From an uncultured Verrucomicrobiae bacterium (GTDB lineage: Bacteria; Verrucomicrobiota; Verrucomicrobiia; Limisphaerales; AAA164-E04): a DNA stretch of 64,000 bases. The notes below the pieces were generated by a model. It was given only the letters and a program-made list of their open reading frames with translations. It searched no databases and had not been told where the DNA came from. Position 1 is the stretch's first letter. Each line of letters opens with the position of its first letter. The stretch covers positions 3,240,876 through 3,304,875 of the forward strand of contig OX638380.1 of the NCBI GenBank assembly GCA_951813855.1, written 5' to 3'. The position numbers and the translations under genes were made by a program. This document shows positions 17,406-26,535 of this stretch, piece by piece.

Positions 17406-18431
17406 ATGGCAAAATTTTACAAACTCGAGTACATCTGGCTGGACGGGTACCAGCCGGTTCCTAATCTTCGGGGGAAAACGCGGATCGAACTTTCGGAACC
17501 CAAATCGGTGGGCGACTGTCCCAGTTGGAGTTTCGACGGCAGTTCCACCCAGCAGGCGGAGGGCAGCAGTTCGGATTGTATGCTCAAACCGATCGGGCTT
17601 TATTCCGACTTGGGCCGCGGAGAAAACTCCTTTATCGTGCTGTGCGAAGTGGAAAATCCGGACGGAACGCCGCATCCGTCCAACATGCGGGCGACGATCA
17701 TTGACGATCCTGACGCTTGGTTTGGCTTGGAGCAGGAATACTTTCTGTTTCACGACAAGCGGCCCTTGGGCTGGCCCAAGGATGGATTCCCGAATCCCCA
17801 GGGCGAATACTATACCGGGGTAGGGTATGCCAACGTGGGCAGTCTGGCGCGCGATATCGTCGAAGAGCACCTGGACCTCTGTATCGCCGCGGGGATTAAT
17901 CCCGCAGGCGGCCCGGTTATCAATGCCGAAGTAGCCAAGGGGCAGTGGGAATTTCAGTTGTTCGCCAAGGGCTCCAAGAAGTGCGCCGACGACATGTGGG
18001 TCGCCCGTTACTTGCTGATGCGCCTGTGCGAAAAGTATGAAGTCGACGTCGAATGGCATTGCAAACCGTTCCTCGGCGACTGGAACGGCTCGGGCATGCA
18101 TTGCAATTTCTCCACCAAGTACATTCGCGAAGTGGGTGGCGAAGCTTACTTCAAGGCGTTGATGGATGCCTTCGATAAGAACAAGGACGAGCATATCGTG
18201 GCTTACGGTCCCCACAACGAGCAACGGTTGACCGGGTTGCACGAAACCCAGTCCATCGACAAATTCTCCTGGGGCATCGCCGACCGGGGAGCTTCCATCC
18301 GGGTTTCGCTCCAATTCGTGAAAGACGGCTACAAGGGGTATTTGGAGGATCGCCGACCGAATTCCCAAGGCGACCCGTATCAGATTTGTTCTCGGATTTT
18401 GAAGACCATTTCCGAAGTGCCCCAGCCTTAG
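17406..18431 (+). CDS. glnII: Type II (GSII) glutamine synthetase
   Basis: ATP-dependent ligation of ammonia to glutamate. At 341 aa it is much shorter than GSI (about 470) and has the eukaryote-like GSII sequence. The beta-grasp domain reads WSFDGSSTQQAEGSSSD. The catalytic domain has GLEQEYFLF, the ammonia/glutamate-site region with YYTGVG, GPVINAEVAKGQWEFQ, GSGMHCNFSTK and the nucleotide-side YGPHNEQRLTGLHET. GSII lacks the adenylylation loop of GSI, so control is likely transcriptional, which fits the sigma-54 promoter upstream. It stands alone, ending in a strong terminator, and is divergent from lgt. No glnB or amt gene is nearby. Confidence 0.95.
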   Translation: MAKFYKLEYIWLDGYQPVPNLRGKTRIELSEPKSVGDCPSWSFDGSSTQQAEGSSSDCMLKPIGLYSDLGRGENSFIVLCEVENPDGTPHPSNMRATIIDDPDAWFGLEQEYFLFHDKRPLGWPKDGFPNPQGEYYTGVGYANVGSLARDIVEEHLDLCIAAGINPAGGPVINAEVAKGQWEFQLFAKGSKKCADDMWVARYLLMRLCEKYEVDVEWHCKPFLGDWNGSGMHCNFSTKYIREVGGEAYFKALMDAFDKNKDEHIVAYGPHNEQRLTGLHETQSIDKFSWGIADRGASIRVSLQFVKDGYKGYLEDRRPNSQGDPYQICSRILKTISEVPQP

Positions 18432-18453
18432 TCATAACCGACACTGGAATGAT

Positions 18454-18492
18454 GAGGGGTGTCTCTGAGGTCAGGGACGCCCCTCTTTTTTT
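18454..18492 (+). terminator. Rho-independent terminator after glutamine synthetase
   Basis: A 10-bp stem (18454-18463 with 18476-18485, one G-T pair) with a 12-base loop is followed directly by seven T (18486-18492). It starts 23 nt after the stop codon. Confidence 0.9.
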
Positions 18493-19190
18493 GTGTTCGC
18501 ATCGCATCAAATTGCTCCAAATCGGTCAGCGGCTGTTCGATTTGAAGCATGGCCGGGGCCGAAGTCCGGGGGCTTCGGATGCTCCTGCGAATTTTTTTTC
18601 GAGCCGAACGGTGAGCCGGTAATTCTGTAATCGGAATCCGGATCGCCGTAACCCGGAGCGTCCGATACGCACGTTTCCGATCTGGAAAAAAATTCCGTAA
18701 TCGATCCCTGATTGGAGCGTTTTCATCGCCGGCCGCTCGGCGAGAGAGCTGGGTTCGAACCGGAAGCCGTCGGCGCTCTCGGCAGGCGAGGTTCTTCTTC
18801 GTATCCGGTGGAGTGAAGTTGATGCGGCCGTTCCCCGTGGGGCGAGGAATAACCGGGCGGGGCAGGTTCCTTGAGCGTAGTCCTGAGATTCCCGGCATTC
18901 TCCCGGAACCTGAGACCGTTTTCGGATGAACCTTATTCCGGTTTGAGTTCGCCCTCCCTCGAATGATTTGGCGTCGTCAAAAGCCAAGCGCCGGTCCGGG
19001 CAACGAGCGCGGCCTTCGGTTCTGGAAAGGTCTGGGAAATCGAACCTTTGACGATCAGGGCGCGGGAGCAACCGTCACGGCAGAAAACACTTCACCTGGT
19101 CGAATCCCGCTAAGTGAGAAAAATCCGGTGAATCAACGATCGGAGATGTGGGCCGGAAGGGTAGCGGTCGCGGGAACAGGAAAACCGGAG
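18493..19190. other. Gene-poor stretch between glnII terminator and tRNA-Gly
   Basis: About 700 bases. A minus-strand frame of 181 codons (18526-19071) is open but Arg/Ser-rich with no domain-like pattern, and is treated as chance in GC-rich DNA. Nothing else was recognised. Confidence 0.4.
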
Positions 19191-19266
19191 TGGAGCGAGT
19201 GAAGAGACTCGAACTCTCGACATTCACCTTGGCAAGGTGACGCTCTACCAACTGAGCTACACTCGC
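19191..19266 (-). tRNA. trnG: tRNA-Gly (anticodon GCC)
   Basis: The minus strand folds as a full cloverleaf. The acceptor stem GCGAGTG (19260-19266) pairs with CACTCGC (19195-19201). The D arm reads TAGCTCAGTTGGTAGAGC. The anticodon stem is TCACC/GGTGA around the loop TTGCCAA, giving anticodon GCC. The T arm has GTTCGAG. The discriminator base is U, and the CCA end is encoded (19191-19193). Confidence 0.97.
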
Positions 19267-19609
19267 ACCCCGGCCTCAGGCGGTATTCTTTCAAAAGTCA
19301 GCCGGGATGCAAGCCGGAATTAATGAAATTCGAACTGGAAAACGTCGGCAGATTGTCCCCGAGTTCCTGAGCTTCGTTCTGCCGTCCCTGATCGAAGCAG
19401 GCGGCAAGGATTGAGCCGTCGTTCCCGGGGCGCTGCGATAGCGGAAAAAAACGGGCGAAGCGCACGGTCATTTCGATTCGAAGGTAAGGCAGGCGTCTAA
19501 TCTCCATGTTGTCGAGAGTTCATCGCAGCTTCGGTTCCCCTGAACCGGTGCCGCGGACGCCGGGAACGGGAGCGGCAGATCATCGACAGCGGGCCTGAGG
19601 GAAGTTACT
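19267..19609. other. Intergenic region between tRNA-Gly and thiS
   Basis: 343 bases. It was checked for a TPP (thi-box) riboswitch because thiS follows; the conserved CTGAGA and ACCTGATCTGG elements are not present. No other signal was recognised. Confidence 0.4.
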
Positions 19610-19825
19610 TTGTCTCCGATGAAAGCGACGGTGTTCGCCAACGAAGAATCTTTCGAAGTGGAATTGCCTTGTTCCGTGCAGTCGTTTCTGGAATCGCGGG
19701 GCTTGCGGCCGGGCGGGGTGGTGGTGGAACTCAATGGGGAGGCCGTCACGCCTTCGGAGTTCGGCCGCCGGCAGCTGGCGGCCGAAGATCGGATGCAGAT
19801 CGTTCGCGTCGTCGCCGGCGGCTGA
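19610..19825 (+). CDS. thiS: Sulfur carrier protein ThiS
   Basis: Ubiquitin-like carrier that is adenylylated and thiocarboxylated at its C-terminal Gly-Gly to donate sulfur for the thiamine thiazole ring. The 71 aa product has a beta-grasp pattern (ATVFANEESFEVE, SVQSFLESRGL, VVVELNGEAVTPSEF, QIVRVVAGG) and ends exactly in GG. The TTG at 19610 has a purine-rich GAGGGAAG (19597-19604) five bases upstream, so it is chosen. The ATG at 19619 would be poorly spaced but gives an otherwise normal protein. Other thi genes are not adjacent. MoaD is the alternative; length and the VELNGE region favour ThiS. Confidence 0.85.
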   Translation: MSPMKATVFANEESFEVELPCSVQSFLESRGLRPGGVVVELNGEAVTPSEFGRRQLAAEDRMQIVRVVAGG

Positions 19826-19846
19826 TCGCCTTTCGAGTCCGGGCGT

Positions 19847-21652
19847 TCAGGGCGCGGACAGAGGGTAGAGCAACGGGATGAACAGGCTCGCGACGATCCA
19901 GACCAACAAGTTCAAGGGGATGCCGATCTTGAGGAAATCGCGAAACTGATAACCTCCGGCGCTGTAGACCAAGGTGTTGGTTTGATATCCGATCGGCGTG
20001 GCGAAACAGGCCGAGCAACCGATGGCGACGCCGAGCAATAGCGGCATTTCGGCCATCTGCAAGGAGTTGGCGATTTGGAGGACGATGGGAGTGATCATCA
20101 CGGCTACGGCGCTGTTGGAGAGGAATGTCGTGAGGAGCGAACAAATCAGTATGATCGCGGAGAGCACGATCGCCTTGCCCCAGGTTCCCGACGTATCGAG
20201 ACCGCCGGTCCAATTCAACATGGAATCGGCGATCAGTTGGACTCCGCCGGTTTTTTCCAGGGCCACGCCCAGCGAGAGCATGCCGAAGATCATGAACAGG
20301 ATGCGCCAGTCGATGGCTTGGTAAATCGACTCGTTCTTGAGGCATCCGGTGACGATCGCCAGTATCGAAGCGAGTATCGCGAGCACGGAAATAGGAATGG
20401 AAGTGGTGACCGCCAGCAACACCATGCCGCTAATGGCGCCGATCGCGTACGGCTGCTTGCTGCGCAACGGCGTGCGGATCGGATCGGCGGAAAGCAACAT
20501 GATGCTGCGGCTTTCCTGAAACCGTTTGATGCTCGATTCGGAGCCTTCGATCAAGAGCATGTCGCCGAACCGCAAGCGGGCGTTTTGGAATTTGCCCAGA
20601 TTGACCCCGCGGCGGTGCAGCGCGAGGATGCGGATGCCGAAGCGGCGCCGGAGATCGAGTTGCCGGACGGTTTGGCCTTCCAGTCGCGATTGCGGACTGA
20701 CGACGCCTTCGACGATGACCGTTTTTTCCGTTTCGATCAGCGCCAGGCCGATATCTTCCGGTTGCTGGAGGATTTCGATGCCTTTGAGATTCTTGACTTC
20801 CATGATGGACGACGGGAGCACGCTCAAGCGGAGCCGGTCGCCGGCTTCGAACACGATTTCGTCCAAACCCAGCGGCAGAGTCTCCTGATACCGGACGACT
20901 TCGAGGATGCGTACGTTGTTCAGGTCTTTCAGGGGAGTTTGGGGCAACGATTTGCCGACCAGCGGCGAGTCTTTGAGAATGACGACTTCGGTGCTGTAAT
21001 GCTTGCTTTCGGTGGTTTGAAGAATGGCCGACAGCGTGTCGCGGGCGGGCAATAGGTATCTGCCGATCGTCAGCAGAAAAATCATGCCGAACAGCGCGAT
21101 GATGCAACCGACGGGAGCCAGATCGAACATGTGCAATCCCTGATTCCCGAGAGCGGAAGCCGTCGAACTGACCAGCAGATTGGTGGAAGTGCCAATCAGA
21201 GTGCAACAACCGCCGAGGATGGAGGCGAAGGACAGGGGGATCAGGAGTTTGGACGGTTTGATGTTCCGCTTGGCCGCGATGCGGGTGACGATCGGAATGA
21301 AGAGCAGCACTACGGGAGTGTTGTTCACGAATGCCGAAGCCGAAGCGACGATTGGGAAAAGGACGCAGATGATGGTCCATTCGCTGTTGCCTACCAATTG
21401 ATCGGTCGCGGCCCCCAGTTTGTCCAAGGCGCCGGTTCGGTCCAGGGCCGCACTGAGAATGAACATGCAGCCGACGGTGATGGTCGCTTCGTTGCTGAAT
21501 ACGCCGAATGCGTCCGCCGGATCGAGGATCCCTCCTACCAGCAAAGTACCCATCGCCACGAGCGCAATGACATCGGGGGGTACTCGTCCGTCCACCATGG
21601 CAACGAAAGTCGCGATGAGGAGGGCGAAGACAAAAGCGGTCTCGAAGGTCAT
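19847..21652 (-). CDS. SLC13-family permease with central TrkA-C domains
   Basis: 601 aa inner-membrane transporter of the DASS/ArsB superfamily. N-terminal membrane segments (1-200) contain ASASAFVNNTPVVLLFIPIV and CTLIGTSTNLLVSS. Two cytoplasmic TrkA-C/RCK_C-like domains lie between about 220 and 390. A second membrane half (about 400-600) holds FLSNSAVAVMITPIV and CSACFATPIGYQTNTLV. The two SNT/N-T-P type hairpins mark the substrate and sodium site. The substrate is unknown: sulfate, dicarboxylate and related anions are all used by this architecture. It is last in a run of three minus-strand genes, 88 nt after lpdA. Confidence 0.88.
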   Translation of the reverse strand: MTFETAFVFALLIATFVAMVDGRVPPDVIALVAMGTLLVGGILDPADAFGVFSNEATITVGCMFILSAALDRTGALDKLGAATDQLVGNSEWTIICVLFPIVASASAFVNNTPVVLLFIPIVTRIAAKRNIKPSKLLIPLSFASILGGCCTLIGTSTNLLVSSTASALGNQGLHMFDLAPVGCIIALFGMIFLLTIGRYLLPARDTLSAILQTTESKHYSTEVVILKDSPLVGKSLPQTPLKDLNNVRILEVVRYQETLPLGLDEIVFEAGDRLRLSVLPSSIMEVKNLKGIEILQQPEDIGLALIETEKTVIVEGVVSPQSRLEGQTVRQLDLRRRFGIRILALHRRGVNLGKFQNARLRFGDMLLIEGSESSIKRFQESRSIMLLSADPIRTPLRSKQPYAIGAISGMVLLAVTTSIPISVLAILASILAIVTGCLKNESIYQAIDWRILFMIFGMLSLGVALEKTGGVQLIADSMLNWTGGLDTSGTWGKAIVLSAIILICSLLTTFLSNSAVAVMITPIVLQIANSLQMAEMPLLLGVAIGCSACFATPIGYQTNTLVYSAGGYQFRDFLKIGIPLNLLVWIVASLFIPLLYPLSAP

Positions 21653-21740
21653 TTCGCAGGCGGTGCCCCGGCAAGGCGTCCGAAGTGGTTCCGGACTGTG
21701 ACGAATCGAAGAGCTTTGGGCAACGGAAAAAGGGGGGAAC

Positions 21741-23126
21741 TCAGGCGTGGATATTGCGGGCGCAGGAGGTCAGAGCCGCCTCTCGGAGGGTTTCGCCGAA
21801 CGTCGGATGCGCATGGCAACTTTGGGCCAGTTCCGAGTCTTTCAAGCCTAGTTTGAGTGCCAGGGCCGCTTCGTTGATTAATTCCCCGGCCTGAGCGCCC
21901 AGTATCTGGCAACCGAGGATCTTCCGGGTCGTTCGGTCGACCAACAACTTGACGAATCCGTTCGGCAGTTCGGCCGTTCGGGCGCGGCCGGTCGCCCGGA
22001 AGGGGTAGGCGGCTCGCTCGTATGCTATTCCTTGTTCCGTCAACCAGGTTTCGGTTTTGCCTACCGCCGCGATTTCCGGGTCGGTGAAGACCACTTCCGG
22101 GATGGCGTCGTAATTGACGCTCGGCGGGTCGCCGTGCAGGGATTCGGCGAAAGCGATGCCTTCTTCTTCGGCTTTGTGCGCCAGCATCTTGCCACCGACG
22201 GCGTCGCCGAGAGCGAAGACGCCGGGAACGTTGGTGGCGAATTGATCGTCGACTTGAACGGTGCCGTCAGGGTGCCGGGCGACGCCGATTCGTTCGAGTC
22301 CGAGACCGTCGGTCGACGGCGTTCGGCCGATCGCTACTAACACTTTTTCGGCGGCGAGCGACTCCCCCGTATCCGTGACGACAATGCAACCGCCTTCGTT
22401 GCGAGTAACGCTTTTGACCGCGCTGCCGAGTTTGAATTTGAGTCCCTGCCGGGAAAACAGTTTTTGCGCTTCCGCGGTCAGGTCGGGGTCCATTCCGGGA
22501 AGTATCTGATTACCGGCTTCGACGATCGTGACTTCGGTGCCCAGACGATTCCAGACGCTTCCCAATTCCAGGCCGATGTAACCGGCGCCGACGACGGCCA
22601 GCGTGTTCGGCACTTCGTTCAACGAGAGGGCTTCGGTGCTGCTGAGTATCCGGGTTCCGTCGAATGCGACTCCCGGCAGGGAGGCCGGCCGGCTTCCGGT
22701 CGCAACGAGGATCCGTTCGGCGCCTAACTGGGTGCCGCCTTCGGGGCCTTCGACCTGGACGGTGTTCGGAGCCGGGAGCGTGGCATCGCCGAAGAAGGTG
22801 GCGATGCGGTTTTTTCGCAGCAGCAACTCGATCCCTTGGGTCAGGCGTTGGACGGTCCGTTCCTTGCGCCGCATCATGGCCGGCAAATCCAACTCCACTC
22901 CCTGAACCCGGATACCGTGCTTGTCCAGGGTTTGCCGAACCGCGGCGTAACGTTGGCTCGAATCCAGCAACGCTTTGCTGGGGATGCAGCCGACTTGCAG
23001 GCACACGCCTCCCGGAGCCGGTCCCCGATCGATGCTGGCGACGCGCAAGCCTAGTTGCGCCGAACGAAAGGCCGCGGCGCTGCCTCCGGGCCCCGTGCCG
23101 ACGACCACGAGATCGTAGGTGTCCAT
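21741..23126 (-). CDS. lpdA: Dihydrolipoyl dehydrogenase (E3)
   Basis: FAD flavoprotein that reoxidises dihydrolipoamide in 2-oxoacid dehydrogenases or the glycine cleavage system. The FAD site is GTGPGGSAAAFRSAQLG, the redox disulfide is GGVCLQVGCIPSKALL, and the NAD site is VVGAGYIGLELG. LGDAVGGKMLAHKAEEEG and the C-terminal active-site HAHPTFGETLREA complete the pattern. The 461 aa length is normal. No E1 or E2 genes are nearby; it sits 11 nt after a ferritin-like gene, so its complex is encoded elsewhere. Confidence 0.93.
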   Translation of the reverse strand: MDTYDLVVVGTGPGGSAAAFRSAQLGLRVASIDRGPAPGGVCLQVGCIPSKALLDSSQRYAAVRQTLDKHGIRVQGVELDLPAMMRRKERTVQRLTQGIELLLRKNRIATFFGDATLPAPNTVQVEGPEGGTQLGAERILVATGSRPASLPGVAFDGTRILSSTEALSLNEVPNTLAVVGAGYIGLELGSVWNRLGTEVTIVEAGNQILPGMDPDLTAEAQKLFSRQGLKFKLGSAVKSVTRNEGGCIVVTDTGESLAAEKVLVAIGRTPSTDGLGLERIGVARHPDGTVQVDDQFATNVPGVFALGDAVGGKMLAHKAEEEGIAFAESLHGDPPSVNYDAIPEVVFTDPEIAAVGKTETWLTEQGIAYERAAYPFRATGRARTAELPNGFVKLLVDRTTRKILGCQILGAQAGELINEAALALKLGLKDSELAQSCHAHPTFGETLREAALTSCARNIHA

Positions 23127-23137
23127 CGCGGCCCGGC

Positions 23138-23596
23138 CTAACGCTCGTATTCTTTCAGAAACCCGATGAATTCGCGGCGGTGCTCTTCTTCGTTGCCGAG
23201 AATCTGGATCATCAAATCCTGAGTGACGTAATCCTTGCCGTCGCAGAGCGCGATGATTTTCTGATATTGAGCGATCGCCGCTTCTTCGGCGGCGATAACC
23301 CCCCGGATTACGGTTACGACATCGGTCGTGTCGTCGGGGGGTTGCAGTCCGTGCTGCGAGGGGGTCAACGAGAGAGAACCCGGAACTTTGCCGCCGATGG
23401 TCTTGATGCGGTGAGCGATTTGCTGGGCGTGTTGCACTTCCTCGGTCACGTCGGCCGCCAAGGCTTTTTTGATGACGTCGGAACGCACTCCGTCCAGATG
23501 GACGCTATTCGCAATGTAGTTTTGAACCGTTTCCAGTTCCATGCCGTAGGCGACGCAAAGCGCGTCGATAACGGTTTGGTTTTCGGTATCGTTCAT
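23138..23596 (-). CDS. Ferritin-like di-iron protein (bacterioferritin/DPS-like)
   Basis: 152 aa four-helix-bundle protein with a di-iron site pattern. A helix-A Glu lies in MELETVQNY, E-E-x-x-H in VTEEVQHAQQIAHRI, EE in IAAEEAAIAQY, and E-E-x-H in LGNEEEHRREF. It resembles ferritin-like_AB / bacterioferritin-type proteins more than classical 24-mer bacterioferritin, since the haem-binding Met is not obvious. Likely role is iron storage or oxidative protection. It is first of three minus-strand genes, ahead of lpdA. Confidence 0.8.
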   Translation of the reverse strand: MNDTENQTVIDALCVAYGMELETVQNYIANSVHLDGVRSDVIKKALAADVTEEVQHAQQIAHRIKTIGGKVPGSLSLTPSQHGLQPPDDTTDVVTVIRGVIAAEEAAIAQYQKIIALCDGKDYVTQDLMIQILGNEEEHRREFIGFLKEYER

Positions 23597-23635
23597 AGTC
23601 CGTCATTATAGCCGCCCCGCACGGCAAGTCCATGC

Positions 23636-23665
23636 CCGGCTGCCGCCTCGAAGCGGCAGCCGGGA
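23636..23665 (-). terminator. Perfect 12-bp inverted repeat, likely transcript-end hairpin
   Basis: Arms 23636-23647 and 23654-23665 are perfect complements. Read on the minus strand the loop contains TTCG, a stabilising tetraloop. It lies about 35 nt beyond the stop of the minus-strand sialate esterase gene and 40 nt before the ferritin-like start. No T-run follows, so it may protect an mRNA end rather than terminate by itself. Confidence 0.6.
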
Positions 23666-23700
23666 AGATCGGGTTCTTTCGCTGCAATCCCGAACCGGGA

Positions 23701-25284
23701 TCAATGATTGTCGATGGTGACGCCCGGCCAGTCGTCCGTTCGGAACGGCGTCAAGGGAAGCCCTTCGCGATTTTGGACGTTGCAAACCGGATTGTCCGCC
23801 CAAGCATAGCGCACGGCGATCGGGTCAGCTACCTCGTCGCTCCAGACTTCGATCTGATCCTTGCCGATGATCTTGGCTTGAGCGCGGTGGAATTTTCTTT
23901 TCTCGCTGGCGACCGTGAATCCGATGGGAGTGCGGACGTCGAAAGTATCCATGCCGCCTCCGACTTCCGAGAAGGTCAGGATGATCTTGGAGCCTTCGCG
24001 TTTCATGGCCGAGTACCGGGGGCTTTGGTGCACGAGTTCCAGCCCGTAGTCCTTGGCCAGAGCCAAGCGAGCCAGGCGTTTGGCGACGTCCTGTTTGTTT
24101 TTGGGATGGATGTCGTCGGCTTCTCCCAAGTCGGTGATGACCGCTTGACCGGTGTTGGGGATGCGATCCAACGTCAAGGTTTGCGCTTCCCGGAGTTCGG
24201 CCCAGTCGCTATCGCCCGGTTCGTCCTTTTCCTGCCGGTAATCGGCGAGTTGGACCCAGTAGAACGGAAAGTCGCCCTGCTGCCAAACCTGGCGCCAATT
24301 TTGGATCATCAAGGGGAAGAGTTCGCGGTACTGCCAAGCCCGGTTCGCGTTGGATTCGCCCTGGTACCAAATCACCCCCTTGATGCCGTAGCCGATGATC
24401 GGTTGGAGCACGCCGTTAAAGAGATTGGCCGGCCGGTGTTGATTGGCCAGCGGGCTGCGTGGCATGCGGGGACGATTTCTGCGGAACTCGCGCTTGGCGG
24501 CGACCGCTTCGTCCCGTTCTTTTTCCCAGGCGGCCAGCCTCTGTTCGTAATTCGCGCGGATGGCTTCCGGGTCGTATTCCCGTTCGGTTTTTTCCCACCG
24601 TTCCATCAGAGGGCGGAAGCGCGGTTGCGCTTCCAGCAGGTCGCGCTTGACCCAGGCTTCAGCCGAGGATCCGCCCCAGGAGTTGTCGATCAAACCGATC
24701 GGCACCCGCAGGGTTTGGTGCAATTGGCGTCCGAAATAATAGCCGACGGCCGAGAACGCGCCGATGGTATCGGGGCTGCAGACTTCCCATTGGCCGTTGA
24801 AATCGTGTTGCGGCTCTTGAGTGCCCACCTGCGGCACGCTGATGTGCCGGATGCCGGGATAATGAGCGGAAAGTTTTTCCAAGTCGGGGTCTTGAGAAAT
24901 ATTGACTCCCCATTGCATGTTCGACTGGCCCGAACAGATCCAAACTTCGCCGATCAGCACGTCGTCGAACCGAAGGGTGTTTTTGCCTTTGATTTCCAGG
25001 GTGTGAGGTCCACCGGCCGGCAGAGGGTCCAACTTCACTTTCCAGCGGCCGTCGGGGCCGGTGCGGGCGGTGTGTTTTTGATTGGCTATGTTGACGGTGA
25101 CGACCTCGCCTTCGTCGGCCCAACCCCAGACGGCGTTTTGTTGGTCTCGTTGGAGAACCATGTGCTCCCCGAAAATGGCCGGAGTGCGAACCTCCGCTTG
25201 GATCGAGACGGTTAGCAAACAACCGATCAACAACGCCGGAAGAATTAACCGGCTGAAAGCGGTCAGAAGGGAAAGGTGCTTCAT
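23701..25284 (-). CDS. Sialate O-acetylesterase-like SGNH hydrolase
   Basis: 527 aa exported esterase. A signal peptide (about 1-30, [18 protein letters not shown]) is followed by a short beta-sandwich ([43 protein letters not shown]). The SGNH/GDSL domain follows with the nucleophile block [15 protein letters not shown], then [25 protein letters not shown] and [31 protein letters not shown] carries the catalytic Asp-x-x-His. The family removes O-acetyl groups from sialic acid, but in environmental PVC and Bacteroidota bacteria similar proteins often act on other acetylated polysaccharides, so the true substrate is open. Divergent from a CBM9 protein. Confidence 0.9.
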   Translation of the reverse strand: MKHLSLLTAFSRLILPALLIGCLLTVSIQAEVRTPAIFGEHMVLQRDQQNAVWGWADEGEVVTVNIANQKHTARTGPDGRWKVKLDPLPAGGPHTLEIKGKNTLRFDDVLIGEVWICSGQSNMQWGVNISQDPDLEKLSAHYPGIRHISVPQVGTQEPQHDFNGQWEVCSPDTIGAFSAVGYYFGRQLHQTLRVPIGLIDNSWGGSSAEAWVKRDLLEAQPRFRPLMERWEKTEREYDPEAIRANYEQRLAAWEKERDEAVAAKREFRRNRPRMPRSPLANQHRPANLFNGVLQPIIGYGIKGVIWYQGESNANRAWQYRELFPLMIQNWRQVWQQGDFPFYWVQLADYRQEKDEPGDSDWAELREAQTLTLDRIPNTGQAVITDLGEADDIHPKNKQDVAKRLARLALAKDYGLELVHQSPRYSAMKREGSKIILTFSEVGGGMDTFDVRTPIGFTVASEKRKFHRAQAKIIGKDQIEVWSDEVADPIAVRYAWADNPVCNVQNREGLPLTPFRTDDWPGVTIDNH

Positions 25285-25662
25285 GGAAATGACGATTGAG
25301 ACTTGGGCCGAGGGTAAGAGAGGGGAGAGATCGAATCAACCAATATCGGAGCGATTCTCTTCGCTTACCGGCGTAATGGGGGGAGGGCGTTTTTTCCGCC
25401 GGTGCCTGAATTCGCTCGGGGAACGTTCCGGAACGGCGTTCGCTCGAATCCCCGGGGCGAATATCTATTGAAGGAAACGATCCTGCCGGATCACTGCCGT
25501 TTCCGTTCGCTCGGAACCGGTAGCACGGATCGTTGAGATTTCGGTGGGGTTCGATTTGGATCGTCATTGGCGAAAAGTAACCGGAGAGCGGTAATATTCC
25601 GGCAATCGGTCGATTCGATAATTGGCTTGAATTAATGATATCCCGTCAACAGGCTCGGATTG
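25285..25662. other. Divergent promoter region (esterase / CBM9)
   Basis: 378 bases between two divergently transcribed exported-protein genes. Both promoters must lie here. No specific operator or riboswitch was recognised. Confidence 0.4.
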
Positions 25663-26397
25663 ATGAAGCGGTTGAGTTCGTCGATTTTGCTTGCTGGGAT
25701 AGCGCTGAATTGCTTGGTGCCGGCGATCTCGCAAGTGCCTGAAGTAGCCGTTCCCAAATTACCTGATCGGGTTAAGCTCGACGGCGTGCTCGACGACGCG
25801 GCGTGGTCGAAAGCGGCGAAAGTGGGGCCGTTCGTGAACAACGACGGAACCGCGATCGATGACGAACGAACCTTCGTGCGGATTTTCTATACCGGCGAGG
25901 CGCTTTATTTGGGTTGGGAGATGTCCGATCGGGATATCGAGGCGACCTTGGTGAAACGGGATAGCCGGTTTTGGGAAGAGGAAGTAGTGGAGTTTTTTCT
26001 GACGACCGGCCCCCTGACGCGTTATTACGAACTGCAATGGAATCCGTTGGGCGGCGTGTTCGACGCGATCATCGAAAACCGGTTGGACGCTCAGGGAAAG
26101 TCGCTGAAATTTACCGGGGACTGGGACTATACGGCCAGAGGCATGAGGAGCGAAGTGAAAGTAGCCGGTACGGTCTCCGACCCCAGTGACCGGGACCGGT
26201 CCTGGACGGTGGAAGTGAGAATTCCGTTTGCCGACCTGAACACGGCGGCCCCGGCGGCCGGAACCCGCTGGCGGGGGAATTTTTACCGCTTTAATCGCGG
26301 CGGAAATCGTCCGGCGCAAAAGCAGGCGTGGAGTCCGACCCGGGATGCGAGCTTCCATCAACCTTCCCGTTTCGGGACGATTCGTTTCCTTCCGTAA
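25663..26397 (+). CDS. Exported CBM9-like carbohydrate-binding protein
   Basis: 244 aa starting at the ATG at 25663 (a TTG one codon earlier is in frame). The signal peptide is KRLSSSILLAGIALNCLVPAIS. The single domain is CBM9-like (DUF1083-type): LDGVLDDAAWSKAAKVGPF, RIFYTGEALYLGWEMSD, FWEEEVVEFFLTTGP, YYELQWNPLGGVFD, WTVEVRIPFADL and WRGNFYRFNRG. No catalytic domain is attached, so it is likely a stand-alone binding protein at the cell surface or periplasm. The ligand is not known. Confidence 0.8.
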   Translation: MKRLSSSILLAGIALNCLVPAISQVPEVAVPKLPDRVKLDGVLDDAAWSKAAKVGPFVNNDGTAIDDERTFVRIFYTGEALYLGWEMSDRDIEATLVKRDSRFWEEEVVEFFLTTGPLTRYYELQWNPLGGVFDAIIENRLDAQGKSLKFTGDWDYTARGMRSEVKVAGTVSDPSDRDRSWTVEVRIPFADLNTAAPAAGTRWRGNFYRFNRGGNRPAQKQAWSPTRDASFHQPSRFGTIRFLP

Positions 26398-26535
26398 TTC
26401 GACGCTTCCGGCGGGATAGGGAGCGCCGGAATGCCGCAAGGCCGGATCGGGCGGACCAAGCTTCTCGGAACCTCGGTTTAGCGGTAACGGCCGACCAGCG
26501 GTTAGCCGGGTCGGATTCGTCTTCGGGGCGAAACC

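Noticed and set aside
18526..19071. 181-codon minus-strand frame between glnII and tRNA-Gly
   Set aside because: Arg/Ser-rich, no conserved motif, no ribosome site; overlapping frames on both strands are equally open, as expected by chance.
19267..19609. TPP riboswitch upstream of thiS
   Set aside because: The conserved thi-box sequences are not present.
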